Positions 62,627 to 64,000 of a DNA stretch of 64,000 nt are shown here, piece after piece. A model generated the notes under the pieces. That model saw only the letters and a program-made list of their open reading frames with translations. It did not search any database and was not told the origin of the DNA. A program made the translations under genes and the position numbers. Each line of letters starts with the position of its first letter. Within the stretch, counting starts at the first letter, position 1. Source of the stretch: Emcibacter sp. (GTDB taxonomy: Bacteria > Pseudomonadota > Alphaproteobacteria > Sphingomonadales > Emcibacteraceae); assembly GCF_963675455.1 (NCBI RefSeq), contig NZ_OY776217.1:2466001-2530000 (forward strand), in the 5' to 3' direction.

Positions 62627-63343
62627 TTTGTAAAATTTATCCGTGACGGATTTTCAAGCCATTACAAAATTAATAGCCCATTTTACGACGAACAGACACA
62701 AATATGCGATGAACCCTTGTACGCCGGGCTTTGTGACTTATATTTGTTATATTATAGTGGCAATATGTTACAGGTTGTGATATCCGTAAATACAGTGATT
62801 AAACCGAATATTATTTTGTAATATATGAATAAATAAAAGTTTGTACACGGTATAGCGCTAGACGGGGTAATTACCACATCAAGTTCCTAGATAGCTATTT
62901 CCCCACACAGAAATAGCTATCCTCCGTAGGAGAACTGGCTGCAGCTTAAATGCTGCAGCCTTTTTTTACTCTGCCCGTCTGAGTCGAAAAATATCCGGCC
63001 GGGGAAAATTTCGTGTTGTCGGCCCGCCAGGTGCAGCAGGGACAAATTCAAAATTTTCTGCTTTCGAAATCTATCGTCCGGATATAAAGTTTTGCGAATT
63101 TTCCGATTTTAGTTATGGGGGTATAAGATACTAGGACCCTTTGTGAATCAAAACCCGCCAGTAGACTTTTATTTTTTTTGTTCCTAGGATTCCTGATGGA
63201 ATTTTGATCTTCCGGGCCACTCAGAAAAGCATTTTATCTTAATATTATTGGCCTTTGTCTCATAGGGGGTGTGGATTGTCCTGATGGGATTATAGTTGAA
63301 GTTCCACAATATAACAGAAAAGTAGCTCTTGCGGAGGAAGCTG
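62627..63343. other. Gene-poor AT-rich stretch before the sigma gene
   Basis: No convincing coding region is seen in these 717 bases; short open frames lack ribosome-binding sites. It holds the candidate small RNA at 62885-62967, the palindrome GGTAATTACC at 62866-62875 and, at 62995-63010, the 16-base echo of the rpmG terminator repeat. Nothing else was recognised. Confidence 0.5.
62885..62967 (+). ncRNA. Candidate small RNA with strong terminator
   Basis: A perfect 12-base-pair hairpin (GATAGCTATTTC with GAAATAGCTATC, 62890-62921) is followed by CTCCGTAGGAG, which contains the anti-Shine-Dalgarno-like CTCC, and a perfect 9-base-pair terminator hairpin GGCTGCAGC/GCTGCAGCC (62937-62960) with seven T. 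No plus-strand gene precedes it after the thiC terminator, so an independent transcript is implied. The 5' end and promoter could not be located. Confidence 0.5.
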
Positions 63344-63412
63344 GTGACAGAAACGGACAACAATCCGACACAGGTCATCCACCAGGATATGGTAAGTGGT
63401 TATGGAAAATAA
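63344..63412 (+). CDS. 22-codon leader ORF coupled to the sigma gene
   Basis: GTG at 63344 follows the strong ribosome-binding site GGAGGAAG (63333-63340) by 3 bases and opens a 22-codon frame (MTETDNNPTQVIHQDMVSGY plus GK). It ends at TAA 63410-63412, inside the start of the ECF sigma gene, which itself has no strong ribosome-binding site. The layout suggests translational coupling. It could also be chance; the peptide has no recognised function. Confidence 0.4.
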   Translation: MTETDNNPTQVIHQDMVSGYGK

Positions 63413-63995
63413 CCGAAACTCTATTCTGGAGGATCTGTACAAGGAACATAACCAAAGTCTGAAAGGTTATGTCTACAGATTTCTGCGCTCGGAAAACGAG
63501 GCTGAGGAACTCGCACAGGAAGCGTTCCTCAGGTTCCATAATGCAAAAAACCCCGAGGATATAAAGTCACCGAAGGCCTTCCTGTACCGGATTGCCCATA
63601 ATCTGGCGATGAAGGCATTGCGGCGGCGTAAAATTATAAAGTTCGAGAATACCCTCGATAACGAACTTATGGAGGTGAAATGTGCGGAGCCCCTGGCAGA
63701 CCAGGCCCTGAATTCCAAACAGGAATACCGGCTGTTCTGCAAGGCGGTAGCTCAACTGCCGCCCAAGTGCCGCCAGGCATTTACACTTCGCGTAATCAAT
63801 AAACATTCCTATAAGGAAATTGCAGCAAAGCTGGAAATTTCAGTCAGTACTGCTGAAAAGCATGTTCTGAAAGGGATGAGGGATTGTCAGCATTATATCA
63901 AGCTGCACCAGAGGCCAGGTGCCGTCCGGACGGAAAAAAGAGACGGCGAGAATATGAACGGGGATAATGCAGCTAAAATAAGAATGATACGGTGA
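63402..63995 (+). CDS. ECF-type RNA polymerase sigma factor
   Basis: A 197-residue sigma-70 family factor. Region 2 reads LKGYVYRFLRSENEAEELAQEAFLRFHNA, with IAHNLAMKALRRRK after it. Region 4 reads LPPKCRQAFTLRVINKHSYKEIAAKLEISVSTAEKHVLKGMRD, the helix-turn-helix that reads the -35 box. The pattern is FecI-like, so a FecR anti-sigma gene and a TonB receptor may follow beyond the right edge. An in-frame stop at 63393 limits the start to GTG 63396 or ATG 63402. The gene ends 5 bases before the window edge. Confidence 0.9.
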   Translation: MENNRNSILEDLYKEHNQSLKGYVYRFLRSENEAEELAQEAFLRFHNAKNPEDIKSPKAFLYRIAHNLAMKALRRRKIIKFENTLDNELMEVKCAEPLADQALNSKQEYRLFCKAVAQLPPKCRQAFTLRVINKHSYKEIAAKLEISVSTAEKHVLKGMRDCQHYIKLHQRPGAVRTEKRDGENMNGDNAAKIRMIR

Positions 63996-64000
63996 GTATT

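Noticed and set aside
62621..62821. 66-codon plus-strand open frame after the thiC region
   Set aside because: No ribosome-binding site, AT-rich random composition and no recognised motif.
1..64000. tRNA or rRNA genes and CRISPR arrays
   Set aside because: No T-loop/anticodon patterns, rRNA segments or regularly spaced short repeats were seen on reading both strands.

Overview
The window looks like a chromosomal segment of a free-living, probably aquatic, alphaproteobacterium. The evidence is a MipZ division-site ATPase, a DivK-PleD pair, a GAAC-N7-GAAC SOS box in front of umuDC, DUF1489 and DUF3572 proteins, a Pol IV with an N-terminal zinc-ribbon-like extension, a ClpS-ClpA pair, and the gene order ruvX-pyrB-pyrC'-plsY-dprA-topA-rnr-rpmG. 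The order or genus cannot be fixed from the sequence alone. No rRNA, tRNA, CRISPR array or intact insertion sequence was seen.

Bases 1-19,510 are an accessory catabolic region. After a cut-off outer-membrane barrel gene come an IclR regulator divergent from a large TonB-dependent receptor, a 2,4'-dihydroxyacetophenone-dioxygenase-like cupin, a carotenoid/lignostilbene-type cleavage oxygenase, a Bcr/CflA exporter, a flavoprotein plus cytochrome c pair of the 4-cresol dehydrogenase type, a PQQ quinohaemoprotein dehydrogenase, an aldehyde dehydrogenase, three NTF2/SnoaL-like small proteins, two SDRs, an NmrA-like reductase, a DUF3237 protein and a MarR regulator. A palindrome TAACA-N2-TGTTA lies in the promoter regions of three of these units and a one-mismatch copy in a fourth, so they probably form one regulon. 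The enzyme set suggests uptake and stepwise oxidation of a para-hydroxylated phenylpropanoid or stilbene-like compound. The substrate is inferred, not shown.

Bases 19,600-24,160 hold a PEP-CTERM P-domain protein behind a textbook sigma-54 promoter, and an opposing three-gene operon (class V aminotransferase, SDR, flavin-dependent-halogenase-like protein). From 24,330 to 47,400 mostly housekeeping genes follow: MgtE, PanC, a Bax-like glucosaminidase, MipZ, a phosphohexomutase, a phasin with two TGC-N3-GCA operators around its promoter, ClpSA, UmuDC, DinB, a diguanylate cyclase, a ROK kinase, DivK-PleD, TerC, ExoD and a quinone-reductase-like flavoprotein.

Bases 47,400-50,215 form a small AT-rich island: an AlbA_2-domain gene, a CPBP protease gene, a possible transposase remnant and two 66-bp direct repeats that carry a terminator. 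One repeat sits directly after rpmG, the other directly after the CPBP gene. The core minus-strand run from ruvX to rpmG follows. A TPP riboswitch controls thiC. The right end has a decayed TPR-protein remnant, a candidate small RNA with a strong terminator, and an ECF sigma gene preceded by a 22-codon leader ORF.
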